Source: Bacteroidales bacterium (GTDB lineage Bacteria; Bacteroidota; Bacteroidia; Bacteroidales; UBA932). Taken from it: a DNA stretch of 64,000 nucleotides. The stretch spans positions 1-64,000 of the forward strand of contig WOYW01000010.1 in assembly GCA_011620605.1 (NCBI GenBank), written 5' to 3'. A model generated the notes under the pieces. The model saw only the letters and a list, made by a program, of their open reading frames with translations. It had not been told where the DNA came from and did not search any database. Each line of letters opens with the position of its first letter. Within the stretch, counting starts at the first letter, position 1. Shown piece after piece: positions 29,248-38,526 of this stretch. The translations under genes were made by a program, and so were the position numbers.

Positions 29248-30260
29248 AAGCCGGTTTGGATATTATTGGTGGTGAAAGTTTTAAAAACCCCGTGATCATC
29301 ATATATGAGAAAAGCCCCCAATGTGGGATTCTTTTCCAGAAAAGATTTACTGGATTCAAGTCCCATAACCATAAATGCAGTAGCGTAAGCATCGGAGCTC
29401 ATGCAGTCATCTGCAATGACTGTTGCACTTAACAGATGGTGCGTAACGGGAGTCCCTGTCCGGGGATCAATAATATGTGCGTATTTCTTTCCGTTCTCAA
29501 TATAATAATTCCTGTAATTGCCGGAAGTGGCCAATGCCTGATCGGTTAATTTGATAACTACTTCAATACTTTGGCCGGGATAAATATTACCGTCTCTTGG
29601 ACTGTCTATCCCAATTCTCCAGGGTTTCCGGTCGGGATTTAATCCTTTGCAAACTATTTCACCCCCGATCTCTACCAGCAAGTCCGTGATTCCTAGTGCG
29701 GTCAGTTCCAAGGCTATCAGGTCACAGGCAAACCCCTTTGCGATGGCATTCATACTCAAACGGCATCGGGGATCTTTCTTAAATAATTGAGTTCCTTCCA
29801 TGTGGAATTTATCCATTCCGGTAAAATTCTTAATTTCTTCCAGATCTCCCTTTTTAAGTGAATCTCTTTTTTCGGTGCCGAATCCCCAATAATCAAAAAA
29901 AGGTGCAGCAGATATGTCAAAAGCGCCATCTGTATGAGCCGCTATATCCTGTGATCTTTCAAAGACGATCCTGAATAAGCTGTCCGTCCGGCTGGTTAAA
30001 TTATCATTCAGTTGACTAATTAAGGAATGATTGTTGTATATAGAGAAGGAATGGTTAACCTTATCCAGGCATTGTCCCGTTATCCTGCTTACCAGGGAAG
30101 AAAAGTCAGAAGAAGCCACCGAAGGGGTCCTGTAGGTAACAGAGTAAGTAGTTCCCAAAGCGCTTCCCTGTAACTTGACATATTCTTCCAAAGGATTGCA
30201 CCGTAATAAAACGAATGCCATCAAAAACAGAACAACTAAAGGAAATGGTTTTTTAATCAT
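29244..30260 (-). CDS. apbE: FAD:protein FMN transferase (ApbE), lipoprotein
   Basis: LSMNAIAKGFACD, LVEIGGEIVCKGLNPDRKPWRIGID, ATSGNYRNYY, HIIDPRTGTPV, SDAYATAFMVMG; lipobox VLLRC. Confidence 0.93.
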   Translation of the reverse strand: MIKKPFPLVVLFLMAFVLLRCNPLEEYVKLQGSALGTTYSVTYRTPSVASSDFSSLVSRITGQCLDKVNHSFSIYNNHSLISQLNDNLTSRTDSLFRIVFERSQDIAAHTDGAFDISAAPFFDYWGFGTEKRDSLKKGDLEEIKNFTGMDKFHMEGTQLFKKDPRCRLSMNAIAKGFACDLIALELTALGITDLLVEIGGEIVCKGLNPDRKPWRIGIDSPRDGNIYPGQSIEVVIKLTDQALATSGNYRNYYIENGKKYAHIIDPRTGTPVTHHLLSATVIADDCMSSDAYATAFMVMGLESSKSFLEKNPTLGAFLIYDDHGVFKTFTTNNIQTGL

Positions 30261-30265
30261 AGAGA

Positions 30266-30273
30266 CAAAGCTA
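30266..30273 (-). promoter_or_regulatory. -7 element (TAGCTTTG), 5 nt from the apbE ATG
   Basis: Minus-strand TAGCTTTG-TCTCT-ATG. Confidence 0.5.
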
Positions 30274-30287
30274 CAAATTTTTTTACC

Positions 30288-30295
30288 TACATTTG
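30288..30295 (+). promoter_or_regulatory. -7 element (TACATTTG) of the FISUMP lipoprotein
   Basis: TACATTTG, 15 nt before the ATG at 30311. Confidence 0.55.
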
Positions 30296-30310
30296 CAGAT
30301 TATAATTGAT

Positions 30311-31363
30311 ATGGTTAGGAAAAGCACATTATTGCCCATTTTATTGGCCCTGGTATCTGTGATGCTTGTAACGAGCTGTAAGAAAGATGATCCCGAGACT
30401 TTATATATGTCAGGTACCCTGACATTCGATTTGCCCCAATATTGCTTCCCGGGTGAAACGTTTCAGGTTGAAGCCGCAGGTATAACAAGGCCTAAAGGGG
30501 ATTCTGTAGTTTTTATTTTTCAGGGAGAGCATTTCATTCCCGATTCCATAGTGGCCGGTTCTGTCGCTATAACGGTCCCGGATAGCCTGGGGACTTATAC
30601 ACTTACCCTGACTGCCCAGGCGGAAGGGTATGCCAATAGTGTTACAAGCCGCAATACAACAGTTATTCACAATGTTTTCTCTGTTATGGCAGATGGTTTT
30701 AAACCGTCCTCAGATTCCATAATCGACCCCAGGGATAACCATGTTTATTATTACAAGCGTTTTGGCAGCCTGGACTGGTTTATTCAGAACCTGAACTGGA
30801 ACGGTGCAGGTCTAACCTATGACAATGTGTCTGCCCTGGGCTATATGTTTGGAGGACTCTACACATGGAACCAGGCAATGTCGGGAGAAAACACACCTGA
30901 CACCCCCCCGTCTCCCGCGTCCGGTGTTAGTGCCGGCCCGCAGGGTGTGTGTCCTCCGGGATGGAGGGTGCCTACAGCCGAGGATTGGGCCCATCTGGCT
31001 TCTTCAGTTACGGGGACAAACATAGGGTTTCTTGATCCCTGGAACGAATTGGGTGAAATATTCGCCGTTGATGCAAAAGTCAATGGGAATAAACTTTGGA
31101 AATACCATCCCGATAACGAAAAGACAAATACTACAGGATGGAACGCATTGCCGGCCGGTTATGCCGTATTGTCCGGGGAAAGTTTTTCCGGAAAAGGACA
31201 GACCACTTTTTGGTGGTCAGCTGCGGCGGACGGGAACCAGGGTTATTACCGGCTTATACATTATGCCGTAAACAGGTTTTCCTGTGCTACGGCAGATAAA
31301 TCTGCGGTTTATGCATCTGTAAGATGTGTTCGTATATCCGGGGAGAATTCCTTAACTGATTAA
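30311..31363 (+). CDS. Lipoprotein with Fibrobacter succinogenes major paralogous (FISUMP) domain
   Basis: Lipobox VTSC; WFIQNLNWNG...SALGYMFGGLYTWNQAM...GVCPPGWRVPTAEDWAHL...GWNALPAGY...FWWSAA...SVRCVR. Confidence 0.9.
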   Translation: MVRKSTLLPILLALVSVMLVTSCKKDDPETLYMSGTLTFDLPQYCFPGETFQVEAAGITRPKGDSVVFIFQGEHFIPDSIVAGSVAITVPDSLGTYTLTLTAQAEGYANSVTSRNTTVIHNVFSVMADGFKPSSDSIIDPRDNHVYYYKRFGSLDWFIQNLNWNGAGLTYDNVSALGYMFGGLYTWNQAMSGENTPDTPPSPASGVSAGPQGVCPPGWRVPTAEDWAHLASSVTGTNIGFLDPWNELGEIFAVDAKVNGNKLWKYHPDNEKTNTTGWNALPAGYAVLSGESFSGKGQTTFWWSAAADGNQGYYRLIHYAVNRFSCATADKSAVYASVRCVRISGENSLTD

Positions 31364-31366
31364 CTG

Positions 31367-31798
31367 ATGGTAAAATTGTTCTCATCTCAGGAAAAAAAAC
31401 GAATTGTTGCTGCCATAACCGAGGCGGAGCTAAAAACTTCCGGGGAGATTAGGGTTCATATAGAAAGTTACTGCCCCTCTTCTTCACTGGACAGGGCCAT
31501 CTTTGTGTTCAATCAATTGAAAATGTATAAAACAAAAGAACGCAATTCAGTTCTGATCTATTTGGCAACCGAATCACGGAAATTTTCAATACTGGGTGAT
31601 ACCGGGATCAATGCAGTAGTTCCTGAAGGGTTTTGGGAATCTGTAAAAGAGATCATGCAGGATTCTTTCAAATCGGGAAATTTTGCTGATGGAATATGTG
31701 CGGTTGTAGAAGAGATAGGGGAAAAGCTGGCTGAGTTTTTTCCATACCGGCAGGACGATACTGATGAATTACCCAATGACATTTCTTTTGGAGCATGA
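31367..31798 (+). CDS. TPM-domain protein (soluble)
   Basis: FSSQEKKRIVAAITEAELKTSGEIRVHIESYCP, SVLIYLATESRKFSILGDTGINAVVPEGFWESV. Confidence 0.85.
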   Translation: MVKLFSSQEKKRIVAAITEAELKTSGEIRVHIESYCPSSSLDRAIFVFNQLKMYKTKERNSVLIYLATESRKFSILGDTGINAVVPEGFWESVKEIMQDSFKSGNFADGICAVVEEIGEKLAEFFPYRQDDTDELPNDISFGA

Positions 31799-32625
31799 AA
31801 AAGATCAGCTTGATATTTTTAACGGGTATTATTCTTGCGACTGCTTACCAGCCGCTCATATCACAGGTACCTGAACGTCCTTCAGAACAGCGTCTGGTCA
31901 ATGATTTTGCAGGGTTGTTCTCTGCTCAGGAGAGAGAATTACTGGAGTCTGACCTGGTTCATTTTGATGATTCCACTTCCAATCAGATCTGCGTGGTCAC
32001 GGTAAAAGACCTGAGGGGGGAGGAAATAAACATGGCCGCTTATAAAATACTTGCTGAATGGGGTGTGGGGACGGCACAAAACAATAACGGGGTAGTATTG
32101 CTTGTGGAACACGATCCCTCAAAAAGCGGAGGACAGGTAGCCATATCGGTAGGATACGGACTTGAAGGGGTACTTACGGATGCCCTGTCAAAACGCATCA
32201 TAACAAATGATATGATCCCCTCGTTCAGAAAAAACCATTATTACGACGGAATTAAAGCAGGTGTTACCTCAATAATGGCCGTGGCTATGGGTGAGTATAA
32301 TACGGCCAGGGAAGAAGGAGACGATACCCCTGCCGGTATTATAGTTGTTCTTACCTTAATCTTTATACTGTTCTTTTTTGTGCTTATCATATCTTTTGCC
32401 AACAAACGCAAAGGCCCTACCAACCTGGGGGGCAATAACAGAAAAGGTCCGAGCATCCTGGAACTGATGATTTTGGCTAATTTACTGGGAGGAAGAACCC
32501 GGGGTATGGGCGGGTTCGGAAGCGGCGGTTTTGGGGGATTCGGCGGAGGCAGTTTTGGCGGTGGTGGTTTTGGCGGATTTGGCGGAGGCCTTGGTGGCGG
32601 AGGCGGAGCTTCCGGAAGCTGGTAA
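31795..32625 (+). CDS. TPM-domain membrane protein with Gly-rich tail
   Basis: VNDFAGLFSAQERELLESDLVHFDDSTSNQICVVTVKDL, AISVGYGLEGVLTDALSKRI, TM IIVVLTLIFILFFFVLIISF, GGFGSGGFGGFGGGSFGGGG... tail. Confidence 0.9.
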   Translation: MKKISLIFLTGIILATAYQPLISQVPERPSEQRLVNDFAGLFSAQERELLESDLVHFDDSTSNQICVVTVKDLRGEEINMAAYKILAEWGVGTAQNNNGVVLLVEHDPSKSGGQVAISVGYGLEGVLTDALSKRIITNDMIPSFRKNHYYDGIKAGVTSIMAVAMGEYNTAREEGDDTPAGIIVVLTLIFILFFFVLIISFANKRKGPTNLGGNNRKGPSILELMILANLLGGRTRGMGGFGSGGFGGFGGGSFGGGGFGGFGGGLGGGGGASGSW

Positions 32626-33561
32626 ATCACTGAAAGCAGCTACGATTTTCTTTACAAGCGGATGTCGAATAATATCTCCTGAATCAAAACGGACAAAAGC
32701 AATTCCTTTAATATTTATTAATAATTCCATACAACGGGCCAAACCGCTGTCGCTTTTTCGTACAAGATCTATCTGACTTGTATCTCCTGTGACAATAAAT
32801 TTTGCATTCCTGCCCATACGGGTAAGAAACATTTTAAGTTGTGACAGACTGGTATTCTGTGCTTCGTCCAGAATAACACAAGCGTTGTCCAATGTCCTTC
32901 CTCTCATGTAAGCAAGTGGGGCTATCTGCACAGTTCCTTCTTCCATGAGTGATTCCAGTTTTTTCCCCGGGATCATATCCCGTAGGGCATCATAAAGAGG
33001 CTGAAGGTACGGATCCAGCTTTTCTTTCATGTCTCCCGGTAAAAATCCCAGTTGTTCCCCGGCCTCAACGGCAGGCCGGGTTAAAATAATTTTCCTGACT
33101 TCCTTGTTTTTCCAGGCACGGACTGCCAGAGCGATTGCGGTATATGTTTTTCCCGTCCCTGCAGGGCCCTCGGCAAAGATCAAATCATTTTCATCGTAGG
33201 CTTTTACCAGAACTTCCTGGTTAGCCGTGCGTGCTTTTATCAAACTGCCGTTATTGCCATATACCAGAATATTATCGGCTTGCAGATAGTTCTCATGGTC
33301 AGGCTGAACGGCTCCCCGGAGTATGGCCGTTATGCTATCTTTTGAAAGATGATGTCTTTTTTCATAAAGGCTTACCAGGCAATCCAGTTTCTCTTCAAAA
33401 CGGTCAATGATTTCCGGAGGACCCTGTACTTTAATTTGTTCTCCCCGTGCAATAATCCTCAATTGGGGAAAAGCGTCTTGCAGAAGAGGTAACAGGAGGC
33501 TGTCGGGACCATACAGAACTGCCGGATGGATGGTTTCCAAAATAAAGGTTTTTTCGTTCAT
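32482..33561 (-). CDS. phoH: PhoH family ATPase with overprinted Ala/Ser/Thr-rich tail
   Basis: IFAEGPAGTGKTYTAIALAVRAWKNKEVRKIILTRPAVEAGEQLGFLPGDMKEKLDPYLQPLYDAL, VILDEAQNTSLSQLKMFLTRMG, VTGDTSQIDL. Confidence 0.95.
   Translation of the reverse strand: MNEKTFILETIHPAVLYGPDSLLLPLLQDAFPQLRIIARGEQIKVQGPPEIIDRFEEKLDCLVSLYEKRHHLSKDSITAILRGAVQPDHENYLQADNILVYGNNGSLIKARTANQEVLVKAYDENDLIFAEGPAGTGKTYTAIALAVRAWKNKEVRKIILTRPAVEAGEQLGFLPGDMKEKLDPYLQPLYDALRDMIPGKKLESLMEEGTVQIAPLAYMRGRTLDNACVILDEAQNTSLSQLKMFLTRMGRNAKFIVTGDTSQIDLVRKSDSGLARCMELLINIKGIAFVRFDSGDIIRHPLVKKIVAAFSDLPASGSSASATKASAKSAKTTTAKTASAESPKTAASEPAHTPGSSSQ
32506..32622 (+). repeat. Low-complexity GGN-rich tract encoding the Gly-rich tail
   Basis: Reiterated GGC/GGT/GGA codons with TTT between them. 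Confidence 0.8.
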
Positions 33562-34651
33562 ACGTAGGATTTCGTCTGCGTTCGTATATGCCGGGAGAAG
33601 TTTCCCGCATAAAGTTACGAAGTGTTTTAATTGTTTTATTTATTATAAGCGTATCGGATGAGATTTTTTGATGATCAAGGTATATGCGAGGATCAGAAAC
33701 AGGCAGGACCATATATGTTTTTTTCCCGTCTGTTTCAGGTCTCCAGCACCAGATCCATTCATACCAGGGAATATCGATTCTGGGACCTTCTTTGGTTAGA
33801 GATATGCCAAAGGAAAGGATCATGCCCGTTCTTGTATGAGGATCGGGCTGGTTGGAAATGAAATTTCCCAGGGAATAGGCCGCCAGAAATACAATTTTAC
33901 CTTTTTTGTCTTTCCTGATCTCAATACTTTGGGGGACGTGGGGGTGTGATCCCACTACTGCGGTAACCCCTGCCCGGTAAAGCCAGTCTGAAAGAAATTT
34001 TTGATATTGGGAGGGATATATCCGGTATTCCCGGCCCCAATGCATGCAACATATAATGCTGTGTGCCCCGTTTTCCCGAACTTCCTTTATGTGTTGTTTT
34101 ATAAGATTGGTATCTATCCGGTTGACGGCTACACTTCCTTCCCAGATCATCCGGTTACTGTTATAAGTGTAGTTCAGTACGGCCACTTTTACTCCTTTTT
34201 TCTCCAGCATGATCCAGGCCGGCCGGGTCCCGCAGTGTTTCACTCCCAGTGAATCATACAATGCTATTGTTCTGAGCGCCCCGGTTACGCCTTTGTCAAA
34301 AATGTGGTTGTTGGCAGTCAGGAAAACATTGACACCGGCCCGTCGGATTGCCTGGGCCAGTTCGTTGGGAGAAGAGAAGGACGGATAACCTGAATAGGGG
34401 GGGCCGTTAAATGTAGTTTCCATGTTGACACCGACAAAGTGGGCGTCAGTGAACCTGTCTTTTACATAAACGAAACAGGAATCGTAAAGATAAGTTCCGT
34501 CGTCCTGAAGAGCCGAGCGTATTTGGGATCCGTGCTGCATGAGATCTCCGGCAAAACAAAACCTGACGGCCTCAGCCTCCTGAGAATAAAGCCATTCGGG
34601 AAAGATGAACAAGGCTCCTGACAGAAGCAAAACGAGCGAATATTTTTTCAT
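33431..34651 (-). CDS. CapA-like (PGA_cap) metallophosphatase-fold protein
   Basis: VRFCFAGDLMQHGSQIRSAL, FVGVNMETTFNGPPYSGYPSFSSPNELAQAIRRAGVNVFLTANNHIFDKG, CCMHWGREYR, VVGSHPHVPQSIE, AYSLGNFISNQ. Confidence 0.92.
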   Translation of the reverse strand: MKKYSLVLLLSGALFIFPEWLYSQEAEAVRFCFAGDLMQHGSQIRSALQDDGTYLYDSCFVYVKDRFTDAHFVGVNMETTFNGPPYSGYPSFSSPNELAQAIRRAGVNVFLTANNHIFDKGVTGALRTIALYDSLGVKHCGTRPAWIMLEKKGVKVAVLNYTYNSNRMIWEGSVAVNRIDTNLIKQHIKEVRENGAHSIICCMHWGREYRIYPSQYQKFLSDWLYRAGVTAVVGSHPHVPQSIEIRKDKKGKIVFLAAYSLGNFISNQPDPHTRTGMILSFGISLTKEGPRIDIPWYEWIWCWRPETDGKKTYMVLPVSDPRIYLDHQKISSDTLIINKTIKTLRNFMRETSPGIYERRRNPTYERKNLYFGNHPSGSSVWSRQPPVTSSARRFSPIEDYCTGRTN

Positions 34652-34702
34652 AAAGCAAAATGCAAGTTACCCCTTTTTTTACAGATCCCGTTTTTTTGAT
34701 GT

Positions 34703-34710
34703 ATATTTGT
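34703..34710 (+). promoter_or_regulatory. -7 element (TATATTTG) of the SPOR lipoprotein operon
   Basis: 28 nt before the ATG at 34739. Confidence 0.6.
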
Positions 34711-34738
34711 GAACCATAAACTATCTAATCTATTTATT

Positions 34739-35215
34739 ATGAAGAAAATATTCCCGTTGCTAATAGGAGTCATGCTACTGGGCAGTATGAATTCCTGCGA
34801 TTGGATACGTGCCAGATTAGGCATGCCTACATCTGAAGAACTTCAACAAAAACAGGAGCAGATCATAAAAGATTCCCTGGAGAAAGTTGTCAGGGAACAG
34901 GAAGCAGCCCGTCTTGAACAAATTCGTCTGGATTCAATGGCAAAGGTAGAAGCGCAAAAGTCCACACTCCTGAGATATCACGTGGTACTGGGAAGTTTCA
35001 TTATGGACAACAATGCCGACAGAATGATGCGGAAGTTACCCGAATTAGGATACGAACCCGTCCGGATTCAATTTAAAAACGGTTATTCCGTAATTTCTGC
35101 TTATCAGACGAATTCCTTACCCGATGCCTATAATACGATGTATAAAATGTTTTCTCTGGACATCACGCCTTATGATGTCTGGGTGTATGATACGAATCAA
35201 AACCTTCATTTCTGA
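34739..35215 (+). CDS. SPOR-domain lipoprotein
   Basis: MKKIFPLLIGVMLLGSMNSC lipobox; C-terminal LRYHVVLGSFIMDNNADRMMRKLPELGYEPVRIQFKNGYSVISAYQT SPOR-like. Confidence 0.82.
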   Translation: MKKIFPLLIGVMLLGSMNSCDWIRARLGMPTSEELQQKQEQIIKDSLEKVVREQEAARLEQIRLDSMAKVEAQKSTLLRYHVVLGSFIMDNNADRMMRKLPELGYEPVRIQFKNGYSVISAYQTNSLPDAYNTMYKMFSLDITPYDVWVYDTNQNLHF

Positions 35216-35218
35216 TCT

Positions 35219-36328
35219 ATGAAAAAAACTGCTTTTACCCGGTTCCACGAAGAGCTGGGTGCCAAAATGGTGCCTTTTGCGGGATATACTATGCCCATTG
35301 AATATCAGGGTATTAATGCCGAACACATTCATGTACGGGAAAATGCCGGCGTGTTTGATGTCAGCCATATGGGGGAATTTTGGGTAAAAGGACCAGATGC
35401 CCTGAATTTTATTCAGTACGTTACTTCCAACGATGCTTCCTTATTACAGGACGGGAAAGTGCAATATACCTGTTTTCCAAGTGGCCGGGGGGGTATTGTG
35501 GATGATCTTCTGGTGTACCGTATTGATACCCAAACATATTTACTGGTAGTTAATGCGGCAAATATACAGAAGGATTGGGACCATTTATGTAAGTATGCAC
35601 CCCAGTTTCATATTACTCCCGGTAAAGAGCTGTACAACGCCTCTGATGAAATATGCCAGCTGGCCGTACAGGGTCCCAATGCAATGGAAATTGTGCAAAA
35701 GATCTGTGATTGTGATATCATGGACATGGAATACTATACTTTTCGCAAATGTACCGTAGCAGGTATACCCCTGGCTATACTTTCCATAACCGGATATACA
35801 GGAGCGGGAGGATGTGAAATTTACGTGCCCAACAGCGATGGAGAAAAACTCTGGAAAGCATTGTTTGAGGCAGGCAATCCGTACGGGCTTGTGCCGATCG
35901 GACTGGGTGCAAGGGATACGTTACGGCTTGAAATGGGATTCTGTCTTTACGGTAATGATATAGATGAAAATACTTCTCCTTTAGAGGCAGGGCTGGGATG
36001 GATCACGAAATTTTCGGAAGCGAAAGGTGATTTTATTGACAAAACATTTTTGTTGGAACAAAAGGCCAGGGGAGTCTCTCGTAAGTTAGTGGGATTCAAA
36101 ATGGTAGACAGAGGAGTACCACGTCACGGATATTCTGTTTGTACCTCTGACGGAACAAAGATCGGAGTTGTAACTTCGGGTAATATGTCACCCATGCTTA
36201 AGATTGGCATAGGAATGGCATACATAGAACCGGACTATGCAAAGCCGGAAACGGAATTATTTATAAATGTAAGGGATCGCCTTTTAAAGGCCGTAGTAGT
36301 CCGCCCTCCGTTTTATAAAAAACAATGA
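35219..36328 (+). CDS. gcvT: Glycine cleavage system T protein (aminomethyltransferase)
   Basis: [67 protein letters not shown]. Confidence 0.97.
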   Translation: MKKTAFTRFHEELGAKMVPFAGYTMPIEYQGINAEHIHVRENAGVFDVSHMGEFWVKGPDALNFIQYVTSNDASLLQDGKVQYTCFPSGRGGIVDDLLVYRIDTQTYLLVVNAANIQKDWDHLCKYAPQFHITPGKELYNASDEICQLAVQGPNAMEIVQKICDCDIMDMEYYTFRKCTVAGIPLAILSITGYTGAGGCEIYVPNSDGEKLWKALFEAGNPYGLVPIGLGARDTLRLEMGFCLYGNDIDENTSPLEAGLGWITKFSEAKGDFIDKTFLLEQKARGVSRKLVGFKMVDRGVPRHGYSVCTSDGTKIGVVTSGNMSPMLKIGIGMAYIEPDYAKPETELFINVRDRLLKAVVVRPPFYKKQ

Positions 36329-37608
36329 GAATTCTCTTTTCATTAATCCTTTGGGTCCTGAGTCTTGTAGTAGTACAGGCTCAGGATTCTTTTGAAAAAG
36401 CACTTCGTACCCACGTAGAAGAATTAACCTCAGACTCATTGAAGGGACGAAAAGCAGGGACAAAAGGCGAGTCAGAGGCAGCCCAGTACATTTCCCGTTC
36501 TTTCAGTGAAAACGGGCTTGAATTGTTATATCCCCGGGGATTCCAGGATTTTTCTTATATAGACCAAAAGACCAAAGACACTTTATTTTCACAAAACGTG
36601 GTGGCTGTCATTCCCGGCTACGATCCCAAATTGAGGGAGGAATATATTGTAATAGGTGCCCATTACGATAACCTGGGGACCTATACCATGCATGTTAACG
36701 GCAGGGATTCCCTTTGCATTTATCCCGGAGCCGATGCCAATGCATCAGGAGTTGCCGCCTTGATTGAACTTGCTTCTGCGGCACAGGGACAGTTTTTTAT
36801 GTACAAAAGAAGTCTTTTGTTTGTCGCCTTTGGGGCAGGGGAACAAGGAGCCATGGGAGCGTGGTATTTTGTTAACCGGGCTTTTCCCGCATCTTCAGTC
36901 AAAATGATGATCAACCTGGACCGGGTTGGTAGATCTTCCACCGACAATGTGCCAATGGCTTTTTGCGGACAACCTCATTATGAACTGGAACATTTATTAA
37001 AGCGCTTGACCCACAGTCCGTTCCTTCCTGATGTACAGGTATATGGGACGGATTATTTTCCTTCAGATCACCAGGCATTTATGGAACAGGACATACCTGT
37101 CTGCTTGTTTACCACAGGCCTGCATCCATATCATCAAACCCTCCGGGACACACCCGATCAACTGGATTACAATGCCATGGATGCTTTTTGTCAGTATATT
37201 TCGCTGTTTATTTCCGAAGTGGCCAATGATCCCGGAGAGATATACATGAAAGAAGAAGCATTAAACCCGACGGGAGATGATCCGGTTTATTCCTATTCAG
37301 ATGTGGATATCCCCCCCAGATTTTTAAATTCAGATTTGCAGTCGTTTATGGACAGATGGGTATACAAATACTTGAAATACCCTTTAGAGGCAGTGAAACA
37401 GGGCATTATGGGCAGAGTAATGGTGTCATTCGTAATTGAAAAGGATGGAGAAGTAACACATGTAAAGGTAATACGTTCTGTAGATCCCTTACTGGACGAT
37501 GAAGCTGTACACGTTATAGGAGCTTCTCCAAAATGGAAAGCCGGAGAAAAGAACGGTGAAAAAGTCAGGGTGCAGATTACAATACCTGTATTTTTTGAAT
37601 TGGAATGA
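36325..37608 (+). CDS. M28-family peptidase fused to C-terminal TonB_C domain
   Basis: [57 protein letters not shown] (M28); then [78 protein letters not shown] (TonB_C). Confidence 0.9.
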   Translation: MRILFSLILWVLSLVVVQAQDSFEKALRTHVEELTSDSLKGRKAGTKGESEAAQYISRSFSENGLELLYPRGFQDFSYIDQKTKDTLFSQNVVAVIPGYDPKLREEYIVIGAHYDNLGTYTMHVNGRDSLCIYPGADANASGVAALIELASAAQGQFFMYKRSLLFVAFGAGEQGAMGAWYFVNRAFPASSVKMMINLDRVGRSSTDNVPMAFCGQPHYELEHLLKRLTHSPFLPDVQVYGTDYFPSDHQAFMEQDIPVCLFTTGLHPYHQTLRDTPDQLDYNAMDAFCQYISLFISEVANDPGEIYMKEEALNPTGDDPVYSYSDVDIPPRFLNSDLQSFMDRWVYKYLKYPLEAVKQGIMGRVMVSFVIEKDGEVTHVKVIRSVDPLLDDEAVHVIGASPKWKAGEKNGEKVRVQITIPVFFELE

Positions 37609-37620
37609 ACCCGTTGATCT

Positions 37621-38526
37621 TTATGTTTTCAACACTTCAAAACCTGCTCCGTAGACTCCGGTTACACTCCCCATGGAGATGAAGGCTTCTTTGTCAATTT
37701 CCTTGACAATTTTTGCGATGGCTTTTGATTCCGTTCTTCTGACAATTACCAGCAAAACCTTTTGTTCGGAACGTGTGTACCATCCCTGGGAGGTGATCAC
37801 GGTTACACCACGGTGCAGATCCTTCGAGATCCTGTCTGCGATCTCCTGGTATTTTTGTGAAAAAATGAAATACTGGATGGACCGCTTTGCTCCCGATAAA
37901 ATCGTATCTACGGTATAACTGGACAATCCAATGATAAGATACCCGTATAGAACCACGGCTAATTTCAATCCTATGGTGGGTTCCTGGGAAACGAAGAATG
38001 CTGAACCAATGATCACAAGGTCACACGACAGCATGATCCTTCCAGGGGAGATGTTTCTGTATTTACCTATGATCTGTGCCAGAATGTCTGTGCCCCCGGT
38101 ACTACCTCCCTGGGAAATAACCGTCCCTACGCCAAATCCTGAAATAGCCGCACCAAGTAACGAAGATATGAGTTTCCCGTTGTCAAGTGCCATTGCCTGG
38201 ATCAGGTCTGCAGGAATGATTTCCGGCATTACCTGAAAGGCTATGGAGATCATAATTACTCCGTATATGGTTTTGATCCCGAATTTCCACCCTATGGTTT
38301 TAAGTCCTGCTATGATCAAGACCACATTGAATGCCAGGAAGGATACGCTAATGGGAAGTCCGGTTGCGTAAAAGATCAATGTGGAAACTCCAGTAACTCC
38401 TCCGCCCACCAGGTGGTTGGGTACCAAAAACGTGGTCCATGCGGCAACATAAATAAGCAGTCCCAGGGTAATGAGCAGGTATTCCTTCATCACCGGAACA
38501 ATATTACGTAAAGAAAAATTTTTCAT
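37621..38526 (-). CDS. YitT family membrane protein (DUF161 + DUF2179)
   Basis: [71 protein letters not shown]. Confidence 0.93.
   Translation of the reverse strand: MKNFSLRNIVPVMKEYLLITLGLLIYVAAWTTFLVPNHLVGGGVTGVSTLIFYATGLPISVSFLAFNVVLIIAGLKTIGWKFGIKTIYGVIMISIAFQVMPEIIPADLIQAMALDNGKLISSLLGAAISGFGVGTVISQGGSTGGTDILAQIIGKYRNISPGRIMLSCDLVIIGSAFFVSQEPTIGLKLAVVLYGYLIIGLSSYTVDTILSGAKRSIQYFIFSQKYQEIADRISKDLHRGVTVITSQGWYTRSEQKVLLVIVRRTESKAIAKIVKEIDKEAFISMGSVTGVYGAGFEVLKT

Noticed and set aside
32241-32630. 129-aa Pro-rich ORF (PPPPPRPPPNPPKPPPP) on the minus strand
   Set aside because: Antisense shadow of the GGN-rich TPM tail in a different phase from PhoH; no start/family support.
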